Source: Pelagibacterium nitratireducens (GTDB taxonomy: Bacteria; Pseudomonadota; Alphaproteobacteria; Rhizobiales; Devosiaceae). From it: 64,000 nt of DNA. The notes under the pieces were generated by a model, which worked only from the letters and a program-made list of their open reading frames with translations, was not told the origin of the DNA and searched no databases. The DNA is taken from positions 3,018,501 through 3,082,500 of the forward strand of contig NZ_CP146275.1 of the NCBI RefSeq assembly GCF_037044555.1. Direction: 5' to 3'. The translations under genes and the position numbers were made by a program. This document shows, piece by piece, positions 52,873-60,766 of the stretch. Position 1 is the stretch's first letter, and every line of letters starts with the position of its first letter.

Positions 52873-53865
52873 TTATTTGACCGAAATCACCTGCCCGGTT
52901 TTCAGGCTCTCGCTGGCGGCTTCGGCCAGTTTCTGGGCCATCAGCCCGTCATGGCCCGAGGCACGCGGGGCTTCCCCCTTCTCGAGAAAATCGAGGAATT
53001 TGTGAATTTCGGCGGTGTAGGCTGCCTGATAACGCTCGACGAAGGAAAAAGGGATCTTGTCCTGCATCCAGCCGGCGTCATTGGCGAGCTCGACCGTGGT
53101 GTCATGGATATTGGCGGCGCGCAAAAGCCCTTTTGAACCATGGACTTCAATGCGCTGATCGTGGCCATAGGTGGCACGGCGGGAATTGGTGATGACGACG
53201 ATCCTGCCCGAAGCGGTCTGCATCTGGACGCTGGCGGTGTCGATATCGCCGGCCTTACCGATTTCCGGATCGGTGAGGACGCCACCAAGAGCGTGGACGG
53301 TGGCAGGTTCCTCATCGCCCAAAAGAAAGCGGGCCATGTCGAAATCGTGGATCATCATGTCGCGGTAGAGCCCACCCGAGCGCTCGATATAGGAGACGGG
53401 GGGCGCAGACGGATCGCGGCAGGTGATGGTGATGATTTCAGGATCGCCGATTTCGCCCGAGCGCAGGCGCTTTTCGAGGGCAGCGAAGTTGGGATCGTAG
53501 CGCCGGTGAAAGCCGATCATCAAGGGAACGCCCGCTTTTTCAACGACTTGCAGGCAAGCCTTTATCCGCTCGACCGAAAGGGATACCGGCTTTTCGCACA
53601 GGATGGCCTTGCCGGCGCGGGCGGCCTGTTCGATCAGGTCAGCATGGGTGTCGGTGGGGGTGGCGATGAGGATGGCATCGATGTCAGAGGACGCGATGAT
53701 GTCCTCGACGGATGCGGTCTTTGCGCCGACGACAGCGGCCAGTTTTTCTGCCGCGTCGGGCATGGCGTCGGCGATATAACCGACGGTGGCGCGGCCCGAG
53801 GACGCGATGGCGCGGGCGTGGACATTGCCGATGCGGCCCGCCCCCAGAATTCCGAAACGCAGCAT
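52873..53865 (-). CDS. iolG: Inositol 2-dehydrogenase
   Basis: 330 residues of the Gfo/Idh/MocA family; oxidises myo-inositol to 2-keto-myo-inositol. NAD-binding GILGAGRIGNVHARAI, EKPVSLSVER and the active-site MIHDFDMARFLLG. The start at 53865 has GGGAGGG upstream. Divergent from iolC with shared control region. Assigned iolG from its place; it could act on a different cyclitol isomer. Confidence 0.9.
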   Translation of the reverse strand: MLRFGILGAGRIGNVHARAIASSGRATVGYIADAMPDAAEKLAAVVGAKTASVEDIIASSDIDAILIATPTDTHADLIEQAARAGKAILCEKPVSLSVERIKACLQVVEKAGVPLMIGFHRRYDPNFAALEKRLRSGEIGDPEIITITCRDPSAPPVSYIERSGGLYRDMMIHDFDMARFLLGDEEPATVHALGGVLTDPEIGKAGDIDTASVQMQTASGRIVVITNSRRATYGHDQRIEVHGSKGLLRAANIHDTTVELANDAGWMQDKIPFSFVERYQAAYTAEIHKFLDFLEKGEAPRASGHDGLMAQKLAEAASESLKTGQVISVK

Positions 53866-53943
53866 GAAACCCTCCCGAAATGCGCAGCCAACAAACGCAA
53901 CATTGGCTGTAAAATCTATGGACTTGTGCGATGTTGACCGCGT

Positions 53944-53955
53944 TGTTGGCCAACA
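53944..53955. promoter_or_regulatory. Palindrome TGTTGGCCAACA in the iolG/iolC region
   Basis: Perfect 12-bp palindrome about 80 bases ahead of iolG, distinct from the GGAA-N6-TTCC sites. Possible binding site for a second regulator. Confidence 0.4.
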
Positions 53956-54008
53956 TTTGCACAATTGCCTTTTTGCTTCACCCGCCGGTGGAATGCAATC
54001 GGAAAAAT

Positions 54009-54052
54009 GGAACATATATTCCGAATTGACAGATTTTCGGAATTGATGTTTC
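54009..54052 (+). promoter_or_regulatory. IolR-type operators and promoter of iolC
   Basis: GGAA-CATATA-TTCC (54009-54022) is a full site; a consensus -35 TTGACA follows at 54026-54031. A degenerate second site GGAA-N6-TTTC (54039-54052) covers the -10 region (near 54049). The layout fits direct repression. Confidence 0.7.
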
Positions 54053-54110
54053 AATCGAGGCTATCTAGAAAGGCGACGACTAATCGTCTGGATTGCGGGA
54101 GGCCAGCGCC

Positions 54111-56024
54111 ATGGAAGAGCGGGAGAAGACGCTCGACGTCATCACCATCGGGCGCGCCTCGGTCGACCTTTACGGCCAGCAGATCGGCGCGCGGCTCGAG
54201 GACGTTGCAAGCTTTGCCAAATCGGTGGGCGGGTGCCCGGCCAATATCGCCATCGGCACGGCGCGGCTGGGGCTCAAATCGGCCTGGCTGGGACGGGTGG
54301 GCGATGAAGCCTTCGGGCGGTTCATCACCGAACAGATGGCCCGCGAGGGCGCTTCGACCGAGGGGATCGTCACCGACAAGGATCGGCTGACGGCGCTGGC
54401 CATTTTGGGCGTCGAGGACGACGCGCGGTTTCCGCTGATCTTTTATCGCGAGGATTGCGCCGATATGGCGCTGACCGAGGGCGATATTTCCGAGAACTTC
54501 ATCGCGCGGGCCCGGTCGGTGCTGGTGACGGGCACCCATTTTTCCCGCCCCCACACCTCAGCGGCGCAAAAGATCGCCATGACCTTTGCCAAGGGCTATG
54601 GCGCCAAGGTGATCTTCGACATCGATTTTCGTCCCAATCTTTGGGGGCTGGCCGGGCACGGGGCGGGCGAGGAGCGCTATATCCGTTCGCACACGGTTTC
54701 CGAGCGGCTCAAATCGGTGCTGCCCCATTGCGACCTCATCGTTGGAACCGAGGAGGAAATCCTGATCGGCTCAGGAGAGACCGATCTGGATGCCGCGCTC
54801 AGGGCGATCAGACAGGTCTCCTCCGCCCTGATCGTCCTGAAGCGCGGCCCGATGGGGTGCATCGTTTATGATGGCGCGATCCCGGACAATATCGAAGATG
54901 GCATCGTGGGCAAAGGGTTCCCCATCGACGTTTATAACACGCTGGGGGCCGGGGACGCCTTCATGAGCGGGTTTTTGCGCGGCTGGCTGCGCGGGGAGAC
55001 GCTGGAGACCTGTGCGACCTGGGCCAATGCCTGCGGGGCGTTTGCGGTGTCGCGGCTGTTGTGTTCGCCGGAAATCCCCAGTTTCGAGGAGTTGAGCTTT
55101 TTCCTCGAACAGGGCAGCGAATACACCGCGCTGCGCAAGGATCGGGCGCTCAACCACATTCACTGGGCAACAACCGGGCGGCGGCGGGCGTATGCGAGCC
55201 TCAAGGCGCTGGCCATCGACCATCGGAGCCAGTTCGAGGAGATGGCGGAGCGGGCCGGAGCCGACCGGGACCGGATTGCCGGCTTCAAGCTTTTGGCCGT
55301 CGAGGCGGCGGCCAAGGTGGCCGGCGGACGCGACGGGTTCGGGATGCTGCTCGATGAAAAATACGGGCGCGCGGCGCTGTTCGCGGCGGCCAAAGTGCCC
55401 GACTTCTGGATCGGGCGGCCGGTGGAACTGCCCGGGTCGCGGCCGCTCAAGTTCGAATTTTCACAAGACATGGGCAGCCGGCTGGTCGAATGGCCGGTGG
55501 ACCATACCATCAAATGCTTGGCGTTCTTTCATCCCGACGATCCCGACGATATGCGGCTTGAACAGACCGAAAAGCTGGGTGCACTTTACGATGCGGCACG
55601 CAGCGTGGGGCGCGAGGTGCTGATCGAAATCATAGCGGGCAAGAACGGGCCAATGGAGGCCGATACGGTGCCGCGGGTTCTAACCGAGCTCTATTCGGCG
55701 GGGATCAAGCCCGACTGGTGGAAGCTCGAACCGCAGGCCGATGCGGGCGCCTGGGCGCTGATCGATGAGACGATCAAGGTCAACGATCCCTGGTGCCGCG
55801 GGGTGGTGCTTTTGGGGCTCGATGCGCCGGCCGACGCGCTGGAAGCGGCGTTCAAGGCAACGGCGGGATCGGCAAGTGTCAAAGGATTTGCCGTGGGGCG
55901 GACGATCTTTGCCGGTGCCGCCGAAAAATGGTTGGCTGGGGAGATGGACGATAGCGAAGCGGTTGCCGATATGGCCGAGCGGTTCGGCGCGCTGGTGGAT
56001 GCATGGGAGGCGCGGGAGCAATGA
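54111..56024 (+). CDS. iolC: 5-dehydro-2-deoxygluconokinase fused to a DUF2090 domain
   Basis: 637 residues. Residues 1-330 are a PfkB kinase (VGGCPANIAIGTARLG, NTLGAGDAFMSGFL) that phosphorylates 2-deoxy-5-keto-gluconate. Residues about 335-637 are a DUF2090 TIM-barrel domain (LAIDHRSQFEEMAERAGADR; LIEIIAGKNGPM) considered to carry the following aldolase step, which replaces a separate iolJ. The start at 54111 has GGGAGG ahead of it; overlaps iolD (ATGA). Confidence 0.94.
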   Translation: MEEREKTLDVITIGRASVDLYGQQIGARLEDVASFAKSVGGCPANIAIGTARLGLKSAWLGRVGDEAFGRFITEQMAREGASTEGIVTDKDRLTALAILGVEDDARFPLIFYREDCADMALTEGDISENFIARARSVLVTGTHFSRPHTSAAQKIAMTFAKGYGAKVIFDIDFRPNLWGLAGHGAGEERYIRSHTVSERLKSVLPHCDLIVGTEEEILIGSGETDLDAALRAIRQVSSALIVLKRGPMGCIVYDGAIPDNIEDGIVGKGFPIDVYNTLGAGDAFMSGFLRGWLRGETLETCATWANACGAFAVSRLLCSPEIPSFEELSFFLEQGSEYTALRKDRALNHIHWATTGRRRAYASLKALAIDHRSQFEEMAERAGADRDRIAGFKLLAVEAAAKVAGGRDGFGMLLDEKYGRAALFAAAKVPDFWIGRPVELPGSRPLKFEFSQDMGSRLVEWPVDHTIKCLAFFHPDDPDDMRLEQTEKLGALYDAARSVGREVLIEIIAGKNGPMEADTVPRVLTELYSAGIKPDWWKLEPQADAGAWALIDETIKVNDPWCRGVVLLGLDAPADALEAAFKATAGSASVKGFAVGRTIFAGAAEKWLAGEMDDSEAVADMAERFGALVDAWEAREQ

Positions 56025-57865
56025 CCGAAACGATCAGACTGACCATGGCGCAGGCCGTCGCGCGGTTTCTGGCGGCGCAGATGACCGAGATCGAAGGCGA
56101 ACGGGTGCCGCTGTTTGGCGGGGTGTGGGCGATTTTCGGGCATGGCAATGTCGCGGCCATGGGCGAGGCGCTCTATGGCGTGCGCGAGAAACTGCCGACC
56201 TATCGCGCCCATAACGAGCAGGGCATGGCCCATGCGGCGATTGCGTTTGCCAAGGCCAGTTTCCGGCGGCGGATGATGGCGTGCACAAGCTCGATCGGGC
56301 CGGGGGCGACCAACATGGTGACCGCGGCGGCAATGGCGCATGTGAACCGGCTGCCGGTCTTGTTTCTGCCCGGCGACGTGTTTGCCAACCGGCGGCCCGA
56401 TCCTGTGCTGCAGCAGGTCGAGGATTTTGCCGACGGGACGGTGTCGGCGAACGATTGTTTGAAACCGGTATCGCGCTATTTCGACCGCATTACGCGGCCC
56501 GAGCAGATCATGCCGGCGCTGCGGCGGGCCCTGCAGGTTCTGACCGATCCGGCCGAGTGCGGGCCGGTGACGCTGGCGCTGTGTCAGGATACCCAAGCGG
56601 AGGCCTATGATTATCCAGTCTCGTTTTTTGCAGAGACGGTGCACACCCAACGCCGGGTGCGGCCCGATGCCGACGAGTTGGCGCGGGCGGTTGCGGCCAT
56701 CGAGGGCGCGAAACAGCCGGTGCTGATCGCCGGTGGCGGGGTGCTCTATTCGGGGGCCAGCGATGTGTTGGCACGGTTTGCCGAGGCGCACGATATTCCT
56801 GTGATGGAAACGCAGGCGGGGAAATCGGCCCTGCCCCATTCCCATCCCCTCAATATGGGATCGGTGGGCGTGACCGGGACGAGCGCGGCCAATCAATTGG
56901 CGGAACAGGCCGATGTGATTTTGGCCGTGGGAACGCGGCTGGCCGATTTCACAACGGGATCTTGGGCGCTGTTCAAAAACCCTGACGCCAAGTTCGTGGC
57001 GCTCAACGTGGCGGCGATCGATGCGGGCAAGCATGGGGCAATGCCCCTTCTGGCCGATGCGCGGGTGGGGCTCGAGGCGCTCGGGGACAGGCTGGGGCCA
57101 TGGCGGGCGCCACAAAGCTGGCGCGATGCGGCCAACGAGGGCAAACGCGGATGGCTGGACGCGGCCGATGCCGTGACGGCGGCGACCAATGTGCCCCTGC
57201 CCTCGGATGCCCAAGTGATCGGGGCGACCCAGCGGACGATGGGGGACGCAATCGTCGTGTGCGCGGCGGGGGGATTGCCCGGGGAGTTGCACAAGTTGTG
57301 GAAGGCGGAAAGCCCGGGGCGCTATCACCTCGAATACGGGTTTTCGACGATGGGCTACGAGATTGCCGGGGGGCTGGGGGTGAGGCTGGCGCGGCCCGAT
57401 GACGAGGTTGTCGTCATGGTGGGCGATGGCAGCTACATGATGGCCAATTCCGAGCTTTCGACCGCCGTGATGATGGGGCTGGCGCTGACCATCGTCCTGC
57501 TCGACAATCGCGGGTTCGGCTGCATCAACCGGCTGCAAATGGCGACCGGGGGCAAAAATTTCAACAATCTGTTCGAGGACGTGCACAGGGAGGCGATGCC
57601 CGATATCGACTTTGTGGGGCATGCAGGCGCGATGGGGGCCCATGCGCAAAAGGTTGGAGGGATTGCCGAGCTGGAAACCGCACTGGCCGAGGCGCGGGCG
57701 CGCGGCGGGGTCAATGTGGTGGTGATCGATACCGACCCGCTGGTCGCGACCGAGGCCGGTGGGCATTGGTGGGACGTTGCGGTGCCCGAGGTGTCCGAGC
57801 GGGCGGATGTGCGTGCGAAGCGGGCGGAGTATGAGGACAAGATCAAGGGGCAGCGGATCGGGTGA
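56021..57865 (+). CDS. iolD: 3D-(3,5/4)-trihydroxycyclohexane-1,2-dione hydrolase
   Basis: 614 residues, ThDP-dependent enzyme that opens the cyclohexane ring of the inositol intermediate. N-terminal catalytic glutamate region (AHNEQGMAHAAIAFAK), C-terminal ThDP motif GDGSYMMANSEL...NRGFGCIN. Overlaps iolC by 4 bases. Confidence 0.95.
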   Translation: MTETIRLTMAQAVARFLAAQMTEIEGERVPLFGGVWAIFGHGNVAAMGEALYGVREKLPTYRAHNEQGMAHAAIAFAKASFRRRMMACTSSIGPGATNMVTAAAMAHVNRLPVLFLPGDVFANRRPDPVLQQVEDFADGTVSANDCLKPVSRYFDRITRPEQIMPALRRALQVLTDPAECGPVTLALCQDTQAEAYDYPVSFFAETVHTQRRVRPDADELARAVAAIEGAKQPVLIAGGGVLYSGASDVLARFAEAHDIPVMETQAGKSALPHSHPLNMGSVGVTGTSAANQLAEQADVILAVGTRLADFTTGSWALFKNPDAKFVALNVAAIDAGKHGAMPLLADARVGLEALGDRLGPWRAPQSWRDAANEGKRGWLDAADAVTAATNVPLPSDAQVIGATQRTMGDAIVVCAAGGLPGELHKLWKAESPGRYHLEYGFSTMGYEIAGGLGVRLARPDDEVVVMVGDGSYMMANSELSTAVMMGLALTIVLLDNRGFGCINRLQMATGGKNFNNLFEDVHREAMPDIDFVGHAGAMGAHAQKVGGIAELETALAEARARGGVNVVVIDTDPLVATEAGGHWWDVAVPEVSERADVRAKRAEYEDKIKGQRIG

Positions 57866-57884
57866 GATGTCTGGCGCTGCCGTG

Positions 57885-57917
57885 TACTGGATCCCGGGTC
57901 TTCGCCCGGGATGACGG
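57885..57917 (+). repeat. Family B REP-like palindrome (copy B3)
   Basis: TACTGGATCCCGGGTCTTCG followed by CCCGGGATGACGG; palindromic around CCCGGGTCTTCGCCCGGG. Just after iolD. Confidence 0.85.
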
Positions 57918-57999
57918 AGGTGGTGAGGATGATATGAGAAAAGAGGGTTGGCCGGCTGGCGAAGGTCGCGGCTATTTTTCCAAAGCCCGTTTCTCCTCC

Positions 58000-58032
58000 G
58001 CGGTCATCCCGGACTTGATCCGGGATCCAGTA
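58000..58032 (-). repeat. Family B REP-like palindrome, inverted (copy B4)
   Basis: Reverse orientation of the B unit (CGGTCATCCCGGACTTGATC then CGGGATCCAG), 22 bases before the GIY-YIG gene. Confidence 0.8.
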
Positions 58033-58054
58033 TGCTCGGCGATTGAGGGAAACG

Positions 58055-58354
58055 ATGATCGATGAGCGGCACTATTACGTCTATATCCTCGCCAGCGGGA
58101 TCGGCGGAACACTATATGTCGGGGTCACCAACAATCTGTTCCGGCGGATTCCCGAACACAAGGAGCGGAAAGCAGATCGGTTCACCGCCCGCTATGGTGT
58201 CGACCGGCTAGTCTATTTCGAGGCGCATGACACTATCGATGCGGCGATCGCGCGGGAAAAGCGGATCAAGCGCTGGCGGCGAAGCTGGAAGGTGCAACTG
58301 ATCGAAAAAGACAATCCCAACTGGGATGACCGGTTTGCTGCCCTGCGGCCGTAG
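58055..58354 (+). CDS. GIY-YIG nuclease-like protein
   Basis: 99 residues with YYVYILASGIGGTLYVGVTN (the GIY-YIG strand pair), R, then HKERKADRFTARYGVDRLVYFE and the C-terminal EKRIKRWRRSWKVQLI that typifies small stand-alone GIY-YIG proteins of unknown function. The start at 58055 has GAGGG 5 bases upstream. It interrupts the iol operon and is bracketed by inverted family B repeats (58000 and 58395). Confidence 0.92.
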   Translation: MIDERHYYVYILASGIGGTLYVGVTNNLFRRIPEHKERKADRFTARYGVDRLVYFEAHDTIDAAIAREKRIKRWRRSWKVQLIEKDNPNWDDRFAALRP

Positions 58355-58394
58355 GGCAGGATGATACGCGGTTCAAACTACCGGCTCTGCTGGT

Positions 58395-58428
58395 TACTGG
58401 ATCCCGGGTCTTCGCCCGGGATGACGGG
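58395..58428 (+). repeat. Family B REP-like palindrome (copy B5)
   Basis: TACTGGATCCCGGGTCTTCG plus CCCGGGATGACGG, nearly identical to copy B3; inverse of B4 on the other side of the GIY-YIG gene. Confidence 0.85.
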
Positions 58429-58511
58429 AGTGGGGAGGAGGCGCAGGGGAAAAGATCGGAGGTTGAGCGGGTGGTGATGTCTGTGAACACAATGAGAGAG
58501 ACGAAAGAAAA

Positions 58512-59405
58512 ATGATCCGGATCGGTGCGAACCCTATCGGGTGGTCCAATGACGACATGATCGAGATTGGCGGGGAGACGCCGCTGGAGGTGTGTCTGGC
58601 CGAGGCCAGGGAGGCCGGGTTTACGGGGATGGAGCTGGGCAACAAGTTTCCGCGCGAGGCCGAAACGCTTCGGCCGGTGCTCGATGCCCATGGGCATTCT
58701 CTGGTTTCGGGGTGGTACTCGACCGAGCTTTTGCTGCGGGACGAGAACGCCGAGATCGAGGCGGCGGCGGCTCATGCGACGCTATTGCGCGACATGGGGT
58801 CCACGGTGATGATCGTGTGCGAGACATCGAATGCCATCCATGGGCAGATGGAGACGCCGCTGTCGGAGCGGCCGATCTTGCCCCATGACGTCTGGCCCCG
58901 GTTCGGGATGCGGTTGACCGCGTTTGCGCTCAAGCTCAAGCAGGCCTACGGGCTCGATCTTGTCTATCACCATCACATGGGGACGATCGTTCAGACCGAA
59001 GCGGAGATCGACCGGCTGATGGCCTCGACCGGAGATGCCGTGCATCTGCTGCTCGACACCGGGCACGTCACGTGGGGCGGGGGCGATCCGGCGCGGGTGG
59101 CGCGCAATCATTTCTCCCGCATCGCGCATGTGCACACAAAGGATGTGCGCGCCGAAATCATGCTCAAATCGAACTCGGAGGACTGGAGCTTTCTCAAATC
59201 GGTGCTGGCCGGGGTCTATACGGTGCCCGGTGATGGGCTGATCGACTTTTCCTCGGTGTTTGCCGAACTCAAGGGCTATGAGGGCTGGGTTGTGGTCGAG
59301 GCCGAACAGGATCCCGAAAAAGCCCATCCGCTGACGTATGCGAAGATGGGGTATGGGCATTTGCGCGCGGTGCTGGAGCGGGCCGGGTTCGCGGTAGCGG
59401 CCTAG
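58512..59405 (+). CDS. iolE: Inosose dehydratase
   Basis: 297 residues, xylose isomerase-like TIM barrel; dehydrates 2-keto-myo-inositol. NPIGWSNDDM at the start, YHHHMGTIVQ and LLLDTGHVTWGG with metal-binding residues. Inositol pathway step 2. Separated from iolD by the GIY-YIG cassette. Confidence 0.94.
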   Translation: MIRIGANPIGWSNDDMIEIGGETPLEVCLAEAREAGFTGMELGNKFPREAETLRPVLDAHGHSLVSGWYSTELLLRDENAEIEAAAAHATLLRDMGSTVMIVCETSNAIHGQMETPLSERPILPHDVWPRFGMRLTAFALKLKQAYGLDLVYHHHMGTIVQTEAEIDRLMASTGDAVHLLLDTGHVTWGGGDPARVARNHFSRIAHVHTKDVRAEIMLKSNSEDWSFLKSVLAGVYTVPGDGLIDFSSVFAELKGYEGWVVVEAEQDPEKAHPLTYAKMGYGHLRAVLERAGFAVAA

Positions 59406-59578
59406 AAAGGCCCCGTCACCCACCCCTCTCCCCCAAGGGAGAGGGGGCGGGCTGGGGAACGGATCGAGTGCGGGGGGACCGAGCCAAACGAGTATAGGGC
59501 GTCACGCATGGGATCGGGGGCCAAGCCCGGCGGCGAGGAGGGGAAGAAATGGTGACCCGAGCCGCAAGCTCTGCCGGT

Positions 59579-59610
59579 TACTGGATCCCGGCTCAAGGCC
59601 GGGATGACGG
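59579..59610 (+). repeat. Family B REP-like palindrome (copy B6)
   Basis: TACTGGATCCCGGCTCAAGG then CCGGGATGACGG between iolE and iolB. The gap (59406-59667) also has a second hairpin around CCCTCTCCCCCAAGGGAGAG. Confidence 0.8.
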
Positions 59611-59667
59611 CGGTGGGGCGGAGAGGATTGGGGCCGGGTTGGCACCGGAAAACGAGGAAGCAAATTG

Positions 59668-60465
59668 ATGTCTGAACTGCTCGTCAAACCGTCGGGGAAT
59701 ACCGGCAAGGTGATCGATGTGACGCCTCAAAGTGCCGGGTGGCGGTATGTGGGGTTTGCGCTGCATAAGCTGACCGCCGGGCAAAGCGTTTCGGCGGCGA
59801 CGGGGGATCGGGAGGTCTGTCTGGTTTTCGTGTCCGGCACGGGGAGGGTGACGGCAGGAGGCGAGACGCTGGGCAAAATGGGCGAACGCAAGAGCCCATT
59901 CGACGGCAAGCCGGCGGCTGTCTATGTGCCGGGGCATTCGGACTGGTCGGTGACGGCGGAAACCGAGGTCGAACTGGCCGTCTGTTCGGCCCCTGCCCTT
60001 TCGCACCGCGCGGTGAAGGTGATCGGGCCCGACGCGATGAGCCAGGAGGTGCGCGGCAAGGGCACCAATGTGCGCCATGTCACCAATATCCTGCCCGAAA
60101 CCGATGGGGTGGCGGACAGTCTGTTGGTGGTCGAGGTGATAACGCCGGGCGGGCACACATCGTCCTATCCGCCGCACAAGCACGATAGAGACGCTTTGCC
60201 CGAGGAGTCGTACCTCGAGGAAACCTATTATCACCGTCTCAACCCGCATCAGGGCTTTGCCTTCCAGCGGGTTTATACCGACGATCGCTCGCTCGATGAA
60301 ACATTGCTGATCGAGGACGGGGTGACCACGCTGGTGCCCAGGGGGTATCACCCCTGCGCGGCGATCCACGGGTATGATCTTTACTACCTCAACGTGATGG
60401 CGGGGCCGCACAGGCGTTGGAAATTTCACAATCAGCCCGAGCATGAATGGCTTCTGGGAGGCTGA
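59668..60465 (+). CDS. iolB: 5-deoxy-glucuronate isomerase
   Basis: 265 residues, bicupin fold. Metal-site block HKHDRDALPEESYLEETYYHR and later RGYHPCAAIHGYDLYYLNVMAG. Start ATG 59668 has GAGGAAG upstream (a TTG directly before it is possible). Last inositol gene here. Confidence 0.94.
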   Translation: MSELLVKPSGNTGKVIDVTPQSAGWRYVGFALHKLTAGQSVSAATGDREVCLVFVSGTGRVTAGGETLGKMGERKSPFDGKPAAVYVPGHSDWSVTAETEVELAVCSAPALSHRAVKVIGPDAMSQEVRGKGTNVRHVTNILPETDGVADSLLVVEVITPGGHTSSYPPHKHDRDALPEESYLEETYYHRLNPHQGFAFQRVYTDDRSLDETLLIEDGVTTLVPRGYHPCAAIHGYDLYYLNVMAGPHRRWKFHNQPEHEWLLGG

Positions 60466-60766
60466 GTTTGAACCGGCACTTATGCGGGAGGCTCCGACCC
60501 GCCACCCCCCCATTTGTCAACCCGGCCTTTGGGCCGGGGGCTTGTACAATCAGCGTCCGGGATGGAGCCGTCGACGCTGAGTGTACTGGATCCCGGCTCG
60601 AGGCCGGGATGACGTCGGGCAAGGTGTTGGGGGTTGTTACAGTCTTGCTGGCCTTGCCCGCCGATCGCCTGGAAAATCAGCAAACGATGGCCCTTAAAGG
60701 GCGTGTTAAGTCCTTGGCCGTAACACTTTCCTTTGACCGAAAGACCGGTGCAGGGGGCAAGGCATT
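60466..60766. other. iolB/GGDEF gene intergenic (301 bases)
   Basis: Holds a hairpin CCCGGCC / GGCCGGG (60521-60538) without a T-run, a family B copy and a 13-bp palindrome GCCCTT-A-AAGGGC (60690-60702). No gene seen. Confidence 0.5.
60584..60614 (+). repeat. Family B REP-like palindrome (copy B7)
   Basis: TACTGGATCCCGGCTCGAGG followed by CCGGGATGACG, the last of five copies between 57.8 and 60.7 kb. Confidence 0.8.

Noticed and set aside
55691..57766. 691-codon minus-strand reading frame antisense to iolC/iolD
   Set aside because: It opposes two well-supported enzymes; His/Arg/Gly-rich composition is the usual antisense artefact of GC-rich codons.
58055..58354. GIY-YIG gene as a group I intron homing endonuclease
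   Set aside because: It is not inside a gene and there is no intron structure; the small stand-alone GIY-YIG type fits better.
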